From an uncultured Pseudomonas sp. (lineage in GTDB: Bacteria > Pseudomonadota > Gammaproteobacteria > Pseudomonadales > Pseudomonadaceae): a DNA stretch of 50,365 nucleotides. Location: positions 1 to 50,365 of the forward strand of contig NZ_CAMPHN010000014.1 of NCBI RefSeq assembly GCF_946885885.1. The letters run 5' to 3'. The notes beneath the pieces were generated by a model that was given only the letters and a program-made list of their open reading frames with translations, was not told the origin of the DNA and made no database searches. This document shows, one piece after another, positions 31,101 through 38,990 of the stretch (its first letter is position 1; each line of letters opens with the position of its first letter). Made by a program: the position numbers and the translations under genes.

Positions 31101-33116
31101 GTTATGGCTCCAGCCATCGCTCTCGGAGAAGTTCCAGAAGTAGTCGCGGCGCTCGCGGATAAAGCGCACGGTCAGTTGCTCGGCGGCCAGTTTGTTGCCA
31201 TCGGCATCGGCCACCAGCACTTCAAATTCGGCCAGGCTGTCGGCGTCGACTTCTTCGCCGTCGAACAAGGCGCGCAGGCCCGGCAGGCGCTCGGCGGGCC
31301 ATACCGGTTGGATCAGCCGACGGGTGATGGCGCGGCCGCCGGACTCCTGCAGGCTGGCCTGGAGGATCAGGCGTAGCGGCGAATTGGCATCCGCCCAGCG
31401 GCTGTCGATGCTCAGGCGGGTTTCGCCCTGCTCGTCGAGGCTGACCTCGTCGAGTTCGATGTCCTGGCTCAGCTCTTCCTCGGTGACCGAGCCGAACTGA
31501 TAGCCCGGCAAACTGGCGACCGCTTCACGCAACGGCCGTACATAGAGCTGGCCGCTCAGGCGGTTGCCGGCGGCCGGCGCGCCGTACAGGTAACGCCCGC
31601 TTACTTCGAAGTCGGTGCTCTGCGCCGGGGTATAGGGCTGCTCGCTGCCTTTGAGTTCCAGGGCCAGGCGCTCGGGGAGGAAGTCCTCGACCGAGAATTC
31701 ATACAACTGCGGTTTGCCGTCGCCGAGGTCGAGCAACAGCTGCCAGCGCCCGGTCGGCGCCTCTTCGGCCAGTTGCAGCTGGTATTGATAGAGACCGGAA
31801 TCGTCGGCCTGCCAGACGAACTTGCGGCTGACCTGTTCGTCCGGCCGGCGCACCTCGACGTTCACCGGCTGGGCCTTGACCGCGCGGCCATCGGCATCGC
31901 GCAGCAGGGCGTTGAGCAGCACGGTTTCGCCGGGGCGGTACAGATCGCGCGGGCCGAACACGAAGAATTGCAGCGGATCCGCCTTGGGCCCGGCGATATC
32001 GAACTCGGCCAGGTCCAGGGCCGAGCCGTTGAGGCGCAGCAAGCTGGTCTGCTCGCCCTTATGCGCGAGCAACACCTCGGCCTTGGGCGGCAGCGGCAGT
32101 TCGGCATGGCCGGCGCCGTCGGTAGTGGCTTCGGCCAGCAGTTGGCCGTCGGCGTCGAGCAGTTCCAGCGCCACATCGGCCATGGCCTCGCCGCCGGCCA
32201 GGGCCTGGGTGAACACATCCAGACGGTTGCGGTAGCGGTGCGCGGACAGGCCGATATCGCTCAGGGTGAACAGCGTGGCCGGTTGCGAATAGCTGTAATT
32301 GCCGGCCTCGCGCATCACCGCCAGGTACACGCCGGGCTGTTTGAACGGCTCCAGACCGGCGATCGGCAGCAACAGGGTCTCGCGGGTGTTGCGCGCGGGA
32401 TTCAGATCGAAACGCCCGCCATAGACCAGCTCGGCCATGGGCAACAACGAGCGCGATTCCCAGGTATCCAGGCTGCTGCTAGTGCCCCAGCGGCTGAGAA
32501 AGGCCGGCAGGGATTCGGGCTTGATGCGGAAGAACTCGACATTGACCTTGTCGACGTTCAGCGCGATCACCGGCAGCCCTTCGGCCAGGCGCGTGGGCAG
32601 CAACGAACCGCGGCTGGCGAAGCCGACGCTGGCTTGCAGGTCGCGGGTTTGCAGGCGGCTGACGTGCTCGGCGGCGAGTTTCGCGCCGGTCAGCGCGCGC
32701 AGGCCGGCATCCACCGTCAGCACCAGTTTGCGCTGCGGCTCGAGGTGGCGCAGACGCAATTCCATCAGGTTATCGCTCAGCACCCAGGCGCCGTCGACCT
32801 TGCCATCCTTGCTATCGACCAGATGCAGGCGCTCGGCGAATTTCTGCTCGGGATCGAGCGGTACCGAGAAGCTCACCGACAGACTGCTGGCGCCGTCGAT
32901 CTGCACCTCGGAAACGTCCACCACGCTCAATTCGCGCCCGGCGTAACGCTCGCTCAGGGCCTGCACGTCGACCGCCGGTTTGGCCGCCTCATCGCTGGCG
33001 GCAGGAACGCTCGCGGGTGGCGCGGTCTGGGTCACCTTGGCGGGTTCGGAGGTGGAGGAATCACAGGCACTGAGCAGGCTCAGGACAAGCGCCAGAAGGA
33101 ATCCATTCTTCGGCAT
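28197..33116 (-). CDS. yfaS: bacterial alpha-2-macroglobulin lipoprotein
   Basis: The start MPKNGFLLALVLSLLSAC is preferred over an upstream Met because it gives a lipoprotein signal with lipobox LLSAC (C18) and a GGAG eight bases upstream. Asp at +2 suggests retention in the inner membrane. The 1639-residue chain consists of repeated MG beta domains, a bait-region-like segment, and a thioester domain with YGCLEQ (C1171). The presence of CLEQ means the thioester should form. Such proteins trap attacking proteases in the periplasm, working with PBP1C, which repairs the cell wall. Length agrees with the long-form family (about 1650). A TATAGT (33156-33161) upstream may be its -10. Here the gene is unusually separated from pbpC. 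Confidence 0.92.
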   Translation of the reverse strand: MPKNGFLLALVLSLLSACDSSTSEPAKVTQTAPPASVPAASDEAAKPAVDVQALSERYAGRELSVVDVSEVQIDGASSLSVSFSVPLDPEQKFAERLHLVDSKDGKVDGAWVLSDNLMELRLRHLEPQRKLVLTVDAGLRALTGAKLAAEHVSRLQTRDLQASVGFASRGSLLPTRLAEGLPVIALNVDKVNVEFFRIKPESLPAFLSRWGTSSSLDTWESRSLLPMAELVYGGRFDLNPARNTRETLLLPIAGLEPFKQPGVYLAVMREAGNYSYSQPATLFTLSDIGLSAHRYRNRLDVFTQALAGGEAMADVALELLDADGQLLAEATTDGAGHAELPLPPKAEVLLAHKGEQTSLLRLNGSALDLAEFDIAGPKADPLQFFVFGPRDLYRPGETVLLNALLRDADGRAVKAQPVNVEVRRPDEQVSRKFVWQADDSGLYQYQLQLAEEAPTGRWQLLLDLGDGKPQLYEFSVEDFLPERLALELKGSEQPYTPAQSTDFEVSGRYLYGAPAAGNRLSGQLYVRPLREAVASLPGYQFGSVTEEELSQDIELDEVSLDEQGETRLSIDSRWADANSPLRLILQASLQESGGRAITRRLIQPVWPAERLPGLRALFDGEEVDADSLAEFEVLVADADGNKLAAEQLTVRFIRERRDYFWNFSESDGWSHNYNEKFLTLDEQTLSTAADGTAKVSFPVEWGPYRVEVIDAQTGLLSSLRFWAGYRWQDNADGGAVRPDQVKLALDKPAYADGETAKVTVTPPAAGNGYLLVESSDGPLWWQEIEVPAEGKAFEVPIAKDWARHDLYISALVIRPGERKSNATPKRAVGLLHLPLERAPRKLALSLEAPEKMRPNQALKVKVRARDADGGVPKQVQVLVAAVDVGILNITEYATPDPFASLFGRKAYGADQLDIYGQLIEAGQGRVAKLAFGGDAALAAGGKRPDTSVLIVALQSQPLRLNEQGEGEVSLNIPDFNGELRLMAQAWTDERYGMAEGKTVVAAPLIAELSAPRFLAGGDETTLALDLSNLSGQAQQLKVQLSAEGQLSLTEPAAAAAALDLADGARSILRIPVRALGGYGQGRVKVSVQGLALPGEELPPFSREWTLGVRPAYPAQLQHFRAVLKEQAWSLPAGVLEMFEPAGLEARLAISSRPPLNLGEHIRALKAYPYGCLEQTTSGLYPSLYADAASLKRLGITGESDAQRKRSIELGIERLLSMQRYNGSFGLWGADSDEEYWLSAYVTDFLLRAREQGFGVPDEALKKASERLLRYVQERNLIEVSYSDDANHSRFAVQAYAGYVLARSQQAPLGALRSLYERRADAASGLPLVQLAVALRKMGDQPRSEELLAAGLARGRDGDNWLGDYGSPLRDQALIMALLEEHDLAANRREERLFNLADEMAGNRWLSTQERNSLYLAGRNLLGKPEPSWHADLRSGGFEFALSDAQSGLKLEGDELAAPLTIANPGDAPLYQQLTLSGYPAKAPAAGGENLSIYREYLGMDGRPLDLTALQSGELVLVHLGVSAKQRVPDALVVDLLPAGLELENQNLGQSSASLEDAGSAVKEWLQAMQNAAIKHQEFRGDRYVAAVDVNGYDTTHLLYLARAVTPGSYRVPPPLVESMYRPNWQALGETPARMVVEER

Positions 33117-33155
33117 CGCGGGGGCTCCAACAAAAGGATGTGGCAGAGGGCTGAC

Positions 33156-33161
33156 ACTATA
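33156..33161 (-). promoter_or_regulatory. yfaS: candidate -10 element of yfaS
   Basis: Minus strand TATAGT, about 40 bp upstream of the chosen yfaS start. No convincing -35 is seen. Confidence 0.3.
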
Positions 33162-33275
33162 GTCGAGCGCCCGAAAAGCCACGAGAGGGAAACGAGAGAA
33201 GCGCCAATCCACGCACGCATTCCATTCCCGGAAAAATAGGGCTCATCGCATTTTGTGGGCATGGTGGGTTTAACA

Positions 33276-34000
33276 CCGGACTGGCAAGTTTGTGTGTTTC
33301 GGCCGGTGGCTTAGCACGGCCCATTAACGCGTGTGCTGAACGTTTAGGTTGCGCCCCTCACGGGCGCCACACCTTTCTTGCTTGCCCAAGAAAGGTGTGC
33401 CAAAGAAGGGCACCCGGCATCCGGGTTTCGCTTCGCTCAACTTCCCTCGCTCCGGTGCCGCTCCGGGGGCCGGCTTACATGGGCCGTCCCTGGCCCATTA
33501 AGCGGGGCCGCCATCGGTATCTCGCCGCATCCATGCGGCTCGTCCCCCTACGCAACACCTACGCTCGGCCTTCTGACGGGACCGGGTCGCGAGCTTGCAA
33601 GATTTCCACGGGATCAAGTTCGGCGGCGTCTTTTTTTGCTTTTGCTCTTAAGCTGCGATCGCATAGACGACACCAGAATCCCCTTCAGGAGGCCGAGTGG
33701 AATCGCTGCGTAAGGGGCCGGACGGGCAGTCTTGAGCGACATGGATGTCGCGAGAGCCATGATGGGCCAGGGATGGCCCTTCGTGGCGTGCCCCTGGAGC
33801 GGTGATGGAAGGAGGGAACCCCGGCGCAGCCGGGGCCGGATGTCGGGGTGCCCTTCTCTTTGGTTACTTTCTCTTGGGCAAGCAAGAGAAAGTGACTCGC
33901 CCGTGAGGGGCGAAACCAGAACTCAGGATCAATACGCCAATGAACCTGTTCCAGAAGCAGCGAGCGCCGCGATCAGAAAACACAAACTTGCCAGTCCGGT
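33276..34000. mobile_element. 725-bp palindromic-ended element (MITE-like or large intergenic repeat)
   Basis: The outer arms are a 21-base perfect inverted repeat (ACCGGACTGGCAAGTTTGTGT at 33276-33296 and its complement at 33980-34000). Inside is a second, longer imperfect inverted repeat (33353-33417 with 33845-33911), starting GCCCCTCACGGGCG. Each of its arms also contains a hairpin around TTGCTTGCCCAA. The interior is GC-rich with no credible gene; frames opposite and across it are low quality. I recall similar sequence scattered between genes of many Pseudomonas genomes. It fills most of the 995-base interval between yfaS and the MATE gene. Confidence 0.65.
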
Positions 34001-34083
34001 CTTAACCGGCACTTCTCTCGAAACTCCACGAGAACCGAAAATATCACTTGGAGTGGTTCGACCGAACGCTGGCGCGGTGGCCT

Positions 34084-34089
34084 TATACT
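34084..34089 (+). promoter_or_regulatory. candidate -10 element of the MATE transporter gene
   Basis: TATACT lies 22 bp before the start codon, just right of the inverted-repeat element. The -35 region is poor, so confidence is low. Confidence 0.3.
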
Positions 34090-34111
34090 GCGCCGTTCGA
34101 ACGGAGCCCTT

Positions 34112-35467
34112 ATGTCCCTGATCCGCGACGCCTGGCAGCACGCCCCGACCCACACCCGGGTCTGGGCGCTGGCCGCCCCGATGATTCTGTCCAACCTCTC
34201 GGTACCGTTGGTGGCGCTGGTCGACAGCGCTGTGATCGGCCACCTGCCCCACGCCCATCAACTGGCCGCGGTCGCTGTCGGCGCCAGCCTCTACACCCTG
34301 CTGACCTGGGCCATGGGCTTTCTGCGCATGGGCACCACTGGTTTCGCCGCTCAGGCCGCGGGGCGCGCGGACGGCGGCGGGCTGCGTCAGATTCTGCTGC
34401 AGGCGTTGCTGCTCGGCGGCCTGCTGGCGGTGCTGCTGATCCTTCTGGCGCTGCCGCTGAGCGATCTGGCCCTGCGCCTGATGCAACCCTCGGCGGCACT
34501 CGACGACCTGGCGCGCAGCTACCTGCATATCCGCCTGCTCGGCCTGCCGGCGGTGCTGGCCGGTTATGCGCTGATCGGTTGGCTGCTCGGCACCCAGAAC
34601 GGCCGCGGACCGCTGGCGATTCTGCTGACCACCAACCTGCTCAATGTCTCGCTCGATCTGCTGTTCGTCCTCGGCCTGGACTGGGGCGTGGCCGGCGCGG
34701 CCTGGGCCTCGGTGATCGCCGAATGGAGCGGCGCGCTGCTTGGTCTATGGCTGGCGCGCCGGGCGCTGACCGCTTATGCCGGACGCATCGACTGGCCGGC
34801 GCTACGGCGCTGGCTGAATTGGCGACCGCTGCTGGCGGTCAACCGCGACATCTTTATCCGTACCCTGATCCTGCAAGGGGTGTTCTTTATGCTCACCGTG
34901 CAGGGCACCCGCCTCGGCGATGCCACCGTGGCCGGCAATGCGCTGCTGCTCAACGGCCTGCTGCTCACCGCCCACGCCCTCGACGGTTTGGCCCATGCGG
35001 TGGAAGCGCTGAGCGGCCATGCCCTCGGCGCCCGCGACCGCGATGCGTTACGCCGCAGCCTGATCGTCGCCGGCGGCTGGTCGCTGCTGGCCAGCCTGGG
35101 CTTCGCGCTGTTCTTCTGGCTCGGCGGACATTGGTTCATCTATCTGCAAACCGATATCGCCGCGGTGCGCGCCATCGCTATCGAACACCTGCCGTACCTG
35201 GCGGTGCTGCCCTTGATCGCGGTCTGGAGTTACCTGCTCGACGGCCTGTTTATCGGTGCCATCCGCGCCCGCGAGATGCGCGACGCCATGCTGATGGCGC
35301 TGCTGCTCGGCCTGCCGCTGGCGTGGTGGCTGCAAGCCCTGGGCAACCATGGCCTGTGGCTGGCCTTTCTGTGTTTCATGGGGCTGCGCAGCCTGTGCCT
35401 GGGCGGCTATGCTGTGCGCCTGAGTCGGCGCGACCTGTGGTTCGCGCCAGCGCCCGCAACAGCCTGA
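34112..35467 (+). CDS. MATE-family efflux transporter (DinF subgroup)
   Basis: The 451-residue protein has about 12 hydrophobic segments. It begins MSLIRDAWQHAPTHTRVWAL and then LAAPMILSNLSVPLVALVDSAVIGHL, the conserved first-helix sequence of MATE exporters. GGAG lies six bases upstream of the start. The VDSAVIGHL and GAAWASVIAEWSGALLGL segments fit the DinF branch. Such carriers exchange cationic or oxidised small molecules for H+ or Na+ across the inner membrane; the substrate cannot be read from sequence. It leads a co-directional series with the DUF2214 and TauE/SafE genes. Confidence 0.88.
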   Translation: MSLIRDAWQHAPTHTRVWALAAPMILSNLSVPLVALVDSAVIGHLPHAHQLAAVAVGASLYTLLTWAMGFLRMGTTGFAAQAAGRADGGGLRQILLQALLLGGLLAVLLILLALPLSDLALRLMQPSAALDDLARSYLHIRLLGLPAVLAGYALIGWLLGTQNGRGPLAILLTTNLLNVSLDLLFVLGLDWGVAGAAWASVIAEWSGALLGLWLARRALTAYAGRIDWPALRRWLNWRPLLAVNRDIFIRTLILQGVFFMLTVQGTRLGDATVAGNALLLNGLLLTAHALDGLAHAVEALSGHALGARDRDALRRSLIVAGGWSLLASLGFALFFWLGGHWFIYLQTDIAAVRAIAIEHLPYLAVLPLIAVWSYLLDGLFIGAIRAREMRDAMLMALLLGLPLAWWLQALGNHGLWLAFLCFMGLRSLCLGGYAVRLSRRDLWFAPAPATA

Positions 35468-35497
35468 CGATTCGAATATCCAAATAAGGAAATCACC

Positions 35498-35953
35498 ATG
35501 GTCCAGGCTATCGCCGCCTACCTGCATTACCTGTCGATCTTCGTGTTGTTCGCCTTGCTCAGCATCGAACACCTGCAATTCAAACTACCGCTGGATCTGA
35601 CCCGCGCGCGCCAATTGATCGTCGTCGACATGGCTTACGGTTTGACCGCCGGCGTGGTGCTGGCTACCGGCCTGGCGCGGGTGATCTGGTTCGGCAAGGG
35701 CAGCGCCTACTACCTGGGCAACAGCCTGTTCCACGCCAAAGTCGGTCTGTTCGTGCTGGTCGCGCTGCTGTCGATTCTGCCGACCTTCGTCTTCCTCAAC
35801 TGGCGTAACCAGCTCAAGGCCGGGCAGGTGCCTATGGTCAGCCCACGGCAAGCCAAGCTGGTGATCATGACGATTCGCCTGGAGCTGCTGTTGCTGCTGA
35901 TCATTCCGCTGCTGGCGGTATTGATGGCCCGCGGTTACGGGGTGATCGGCTAG
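35498..35953 (+). CDS. DUF2214 family inner-membrane protein
   Basis: This 151-residue protein has four hydrophobic helices (about 5-22, 46-64, 82-101 and 127-148). It begins MVQAIAAYLHYLSIFVLFAL and has a conserved-looking WFGKGSAYYLGNSLFHAKVG loop. The sequence matches DUF2214 as I know it; function is unknown. AAGGA lies about 9 bases upstream of the start. The stop is three bases before the next gene, so the two are co-transcribed. Confidence 0.8.
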   Translation: MVQAIAAYLHYLSIFVLFALLSIEHLQFKLPLDLTRARQLIVVDMAYGLTAGVVLATGLARVIWFGKGSAYYLGNSLFHAKVGLFVLVALLSILPTFVFLNWRNQLKAGQVPMVSPRQAKLVIMTIRLELLLLLIIPLLAVLMARGYGVIG

Positions 35954-35956
35954 CCC

Positions 35957-36739
35957 ATGCCCATCAACGATCTTCTCCTGCTCGTGCTCGCCGGGTTCGC
36001 CGCCGGCGGGATGAACGCCCTGGCCGGCGGCGGCACCTTCTTTTCCTTTCCCGCGCTGCTCGCCGCCGGCTTGCCGCCAGTCACCGCCAACGCCACCAAC
36101 GCCGTGGCGTTATGGCCGGCCAGCCTGGCCGGCGCCTGGGCCGCGCGCACCTCGTTGCGCCCCCTGGGTCGCTACCTGCTGCCGCTGCTGTTGGCCGGCC
36201 TCTGTGGCGGCCTGCTCGGCGGCCTGTTGTTGCTCGCGGGCGGCGATGAGATTTTCCGTCACCTGATTCCCTGGCTGCTACTGATCGCCACCTTGCTGTT
36301 CGCCGCCAGCCCCTGGCTGCGCCGTTGGTTGGCGACCCATCGCGTCGCGGCGCAGGCAGGCGCGGAGCAACCGCCGCATAGCCCGCTATCGCTCGGCGCG
36401 CATATCGGCGTGTCGATCTACGGTGGCTACTTTGGTGCGGGCATGGGCATTCTGCAACTGGCGGCGTTCTCCATCGAAGGCCATCAACTGGCCCGCGCCA
36501 ATGCCTTGAAGAATCTAATCTCCGCGGTGATCTACAGCATCGCCACCCTGACCTTCGTGATTGCCGGCCGGGTCAGTTGGTACGAGTTGGCGATTTTGCT
36601 GGTCGGCACCACGCTCGGCGGTTATGCCGGCGGCGCCCTGGGCGAGCGCCTGCCGCCGACGCTGCTGCGCACCCTGGTGATCGCGGTGGGCGGCGGCATG
36701 ACCGCGTATTATTTCTGGGCCACTTATTTCGCCGGTTGA
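35957..36739 (+). CDS. sulfite exporter TauE/SafE family permease
   Basis: The 260-residue protein has seven to eight membrane helices. The N-terminal motif AGFAAGGMNALAGGGTFFSF, followed by PPVTANATNAVALWPASLAG, is diagnostic for TauE/SafE (DUF81). A second half repeats the pattern with GGYFGAGMGILQLAAF and RANALKNLIS. Members export sulfite, sulfoacetate or related anions; the substrate here is not determinable. It begins three bases after the DUF2214 gene. Confidence 0.9.
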   Translation: MPINDLLLLVLAGFAAGGMNALAGGGTFFSFPALLAAGLPPVTANATNAVALWPASLAGAWAARTSLRPLGRYLLPLLLAGLCGGLLGGLLLLAGGDEIFRHLIPWLLLIATLLFAASPWLRRWLATHRVAAQAGAEQPPHSPLSLGAHIGVSIYGGYFGAGMGILQLAAFSIEGHQLARANALKNLISAVIYSIATLTFVIAGRVSWYELAILLVGTTLGGYAGGALGERLPPTLLRTLVIAVGGGMTAYYFWATYFAG

Positions 36740-36850
36740 TGGCGCGGCTCCAGCCGCCCCAACAGCCTCTGCAACTTATGGTTATTTGCCCGCGCGGCGC
36801 GGCTCTGCTAGTGTCGCGCCGGTTGCAAATCCCGCCAGAGAACGCCCGCC

Positions 36851-37093
36851 ATGGCCCGTAAAAAAGCCTCGCTCGACTTCGAGCAGTCCCTCACCGACTT
36901 GCAGAACCTGGTCGAACGCCTGGAGAACGGCGATTTGTCGCTGGAAGACTCGCTGACCGCATTCGAACAGGGTATTCGCCTGACCCGCAACTGCCAGGCA
37001 GCACTGGCCCAGGCCGAACAAAAAGTACAGATCCTTCTGGAGCGCGACGGCGAGCTGGAGGAAGCCCCCTTCGACGCGGCCCCGCAAGCATGA
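36851..37093 (+). CDS. xseB: exodeoxyribonuclease VII small subunit
   Basis: The 80-residue protein begins [20 protein letters not shown], then [20 protein letters not shown] and [20 protein letters not shown], the full coiled-coil XseB sequence. It binds XseA to form exonuclease VII, which degrades single-stranded DNA. Its stop overlaps the ispA ATG by four bases, the usual translational coupling of xseB-ispA in Pseudomonas. Confidence 0.95.
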   Translation: MARKKASLDFEQSLTDLQNLVERLENGDLSLEDSLTAFEQGIRLTRNCQAALAQAEQKVQILLERDGELEEAPFDAAPQA

Positions 37094-37977
37094 TCGAAGC
37101 CTACCAAAGGCGCTGTCAGGCGCGTGTCGATGCCGCGCTGGATCGGCTGTTCGTCCCGCCGCACGCCGAATTGGCGCGTCTCTATCAGGCCATGCGCTAC
37201 AGCGTGTTCAACGGCGGCAAACGGGTGCGCCCGTTGCTGGTTTACGCCGCCTGCGAAGCCCTCGGCGGCGCGGTGGAAGATGCCGACGGCGCAGCCTGTG
37301 CGGTGGAATTGATCCACGCCTACTCGCTGGTCCACGACGACCTGCCGGCGATGGACGACGACGATTTGCGCCGCGGCAAGCCGACCACCCACAAGGCATT
37401 CGACGAAGCTTGCGCGATTCTCGCCGGCGATGGCTTGCAGAGCCTGGCCTTCAGCGTGCTCGCCGACCCGCAACTGAACCCGCTGGGCAGCGAGTCGGGC
37501 CTGGCGATGGTCGCCTGCCTGGCCCAGGCGGCGGGCCCGGCCGGGATGGTCGGCGGCCAGGCCATCGACCTCGGCTCGGTTGGCCAACACCTGGATCGCC
37601 CAGCTCTGGAAAGCATGCACCGGCACAAGACCGGCGCGCTGATCGAGGCCAGCGTGCGCCTCGGCGCCCTGGCCAGCGGCAGGGCCGACGAGCTCTCGCT
37701 GCTGGCCCTGCAGAATTACGCCCAAGCCATCGGCCTGGCGTTCCAGGTGCAGGACGACATCCTCGACGTGGAAAGCGACACCGCCACCCTCGGCAAGACC
37801 CAGGGCAAGGACCAGGCCAACGACAAGCCCACCTACCCCGCCCTGCTCGGCCTGGACGCGGCCAAGGCCTACGCCCTGGAACTGCGCGACCTGGCCCTGC
37901 ACGCCCTGCGCCCATTCGACGATGCCGCCGAGCCGCTGCGCGAACTGGCGCGCTTTATCGTCGAGCGCCGCAGCTAG
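37090..37977 (+). CDS. ispA: farnesyl diphosphate synthase (geranyltranstransferase)
   Basis: The 295-residue polyprenyl synthase carries the first Asp-rich motif D83-D-L-P-A-M-D89, GGKRVRPLL for diphosphate binding, and the second motif [10 protein letters not shown]. It makes farnesyl diphosphate from IPP and DMAPP/GPP for undecaprenol, quinones and haem O. It is coupled to xseB by a 4-base overlap. In Pseudomonas dxs normally follows immediately. Here REP repeats and unrelated genes follow, so the operon is shorter than usual. Confidence 0.96.
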   Translation: MIEAYQRRCQARVDAALDRLFVPPHAELARLYQAMRYSVFNGGKRVRPLLVYAACEALGGAVEDADGAACAVELIHAYSLVHDDLPAMDDDDLRRGKPTTHKAFDEACAILAGDGLQSLAFSVLADPQLNPLGSESGLAMVACLAQAAGPAGMVGGQAIDLGSVGQHLDRPALESMHRHKTGALIEASVRLGALASGRADELSLLALQNYAQAIGLAFQVQDDILDVESDTATLGKTQGKDQANDKPTYPALLGLDAAKAYALELRDLALHALRPFDDAAEPLRELARFIVERRS

Positions 37978-37997
37978 ACCAGCGGCCTACCCGCCCC

Positions 37998-38116
37998 GTA
38001 GTCCGGATGCAATCCGGGGGAAATCTGTCGTCAGCCACACCGCCCCCGGATTGCGCCAAGGCTTATCCAGGCTACAAAAGCGCGCGTCGTCGCTCATGCA
38101 ATCCGGGGAAATTCTG
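37998..38116. repeat. degenerate REP cluster after ispA
   Basis: Copies of the REP core occur at 37998-38018 (GTAGTCCGGATGCAATCCGG), around 38044-38075 (CCCCCGGATTG, diverged partner) and around 38094-38107 (ATGCAATCCGGGG). A further fragment TAGCCCGGATTT lies at 38290-38301. They lie where synteny with the usual ispA-dxs order breaks. Confidence 0.7.
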
Positions 38117-38247
38117 GCACCGCATCCGACGATCCAAACCTGGCGATCATCACCCAGGCAAATATCCGCTCCTACGCCTGACGTGGCTTGATTTACCTAG
38201 CCCGCCGAGCGCCTAAGATGGCTGCCGAACAAAAAACTGGAGCCACC

Positions 38248-38292
38248 ATGCCCTTTTCCGCCCAGCGGGTCACCGAGGCGAGATCGCCATAG
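38248..38292 (+). pseudogene. 14-codon gene stub with a good ribosome site
   Basis: ATG with CTGGAG eight bases upstream opens MPFSAQRVTEARSP, then TAG. The stop falls inside a REP-like fragment (TAGCCCGGATTT). This looks like the 5' end of a gene cut by rearrangement or REP insertion. The residues are too few to identify it. The rest of 38117-38459 shows no gene. Confidence 0.35.
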
Positions 38293-38459
38293 CCCGGATT
38301 TGACCGCCGCGCCCCACGGGCGGATTATCGCGGCGGCGCTGAGGCGCCCGGAAAAACCTCGCCGATAGCAGCTTTAACGAATAGTGATATCGGCTCAATG
38401 CTGGAGCTGCGCCAGCAGTTCGCTCCCCGTAAGCCCATCTGTTCGGGTTTGCCAGGCGC

Positions 38460-38894
38460 TCAACAGAAACTCTCGAGCCGCGCCACATACCACTCCGGAA
38501 ACCCATACTCGCGCGCAGCCATTGCCAAACGGCCGACATATTCTCGATCGGCCGGTTTGTCATCGCGTGAAGGCGGTATGTAGCACATGGCGGGTTGCAA
38601 AGTGCCAAGCCTGGTTTCCACCAATACGGCTTCCGGCAAAAAGACACCGACACCATCCTTCGAATAGAGTCGGTCAAGTTCTTGATGCGTTGCGTGCACC
38701 AGGATGCCGTAGATCGAATGTTGATCCGAACGGCTAATATTCGCATGTGGACAGAACGAGATATCGAACCCGTTGAGCCGGGCGACTTCGATCTGGTCCG
38801 GGTGAAATCCGCTGCCGGCCATTACGTCCCGCCGCATGAAGCTGCCGTAGAAAAATACTGGGATACGTTTGGCCGATGGTATTGCGTGCGACAT
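38460..38894 (-). CDS. gamma-glutamylcyclotransferase-like (AIG2/GGACT fold) protein
   Basis: The 144-residue protein begins MSHAIPSAKRIPVFFYGSFM. FFYGSFM corresponds to the YGSL substrate-binding loop, and IYGILVHATHQELDRLY matches the 'G-x-x-y-x-l-...-d-x-l-D-x-x-E' strand-helix of the fold. A clear catalytic Glu after LDRLY is not aligned with certainty, so activity is uncertain. It is transcribed divergently from an AraC-type regulator, which may control it. Both genes are visibly less GC-rich than ispA or the Nudix gene and probably arrived together. Confidence 0.7.
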   Translation of the reverse strand: MSHAIPSAKRIPVFFYGSFMRRDVMAGSGFHPDQIEVARLNGFDISFCPHANISRSDQHSIYGILVHATHQELDRLYSKDGVGVFLPEAVLVETRLGTLQPAMCYIPPSRDDKPADREYVGRLAMAAREYGFPEWYVARLESFC

Positions 38895-38990
38895 AAATGA
38901 TCTCGCTTCTTGTTCCGTTATTTTTTGATGCGTCCGAATGTTGGACGAGCCGCATTAATCCTCGAACGGTTTGGATAATATGTCGGCGCT

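Noticed and set aside
29205..31376. 723-codon plus-strand frame opposite yfaS
   Set aside because: Shadow of the GC-rich yfaS coding strand; no start signal, no domain, and yfaS is well supported across the whole interval.
33290..34121. Open frames of 110-170 codons between yfaS and the MATE gene
   Set aside because: They run through the nested inverted repeats of the 725-bp element and have Arg/Pro/Gly-rich, low-quality sequence; repeat structure explains the DNA better.
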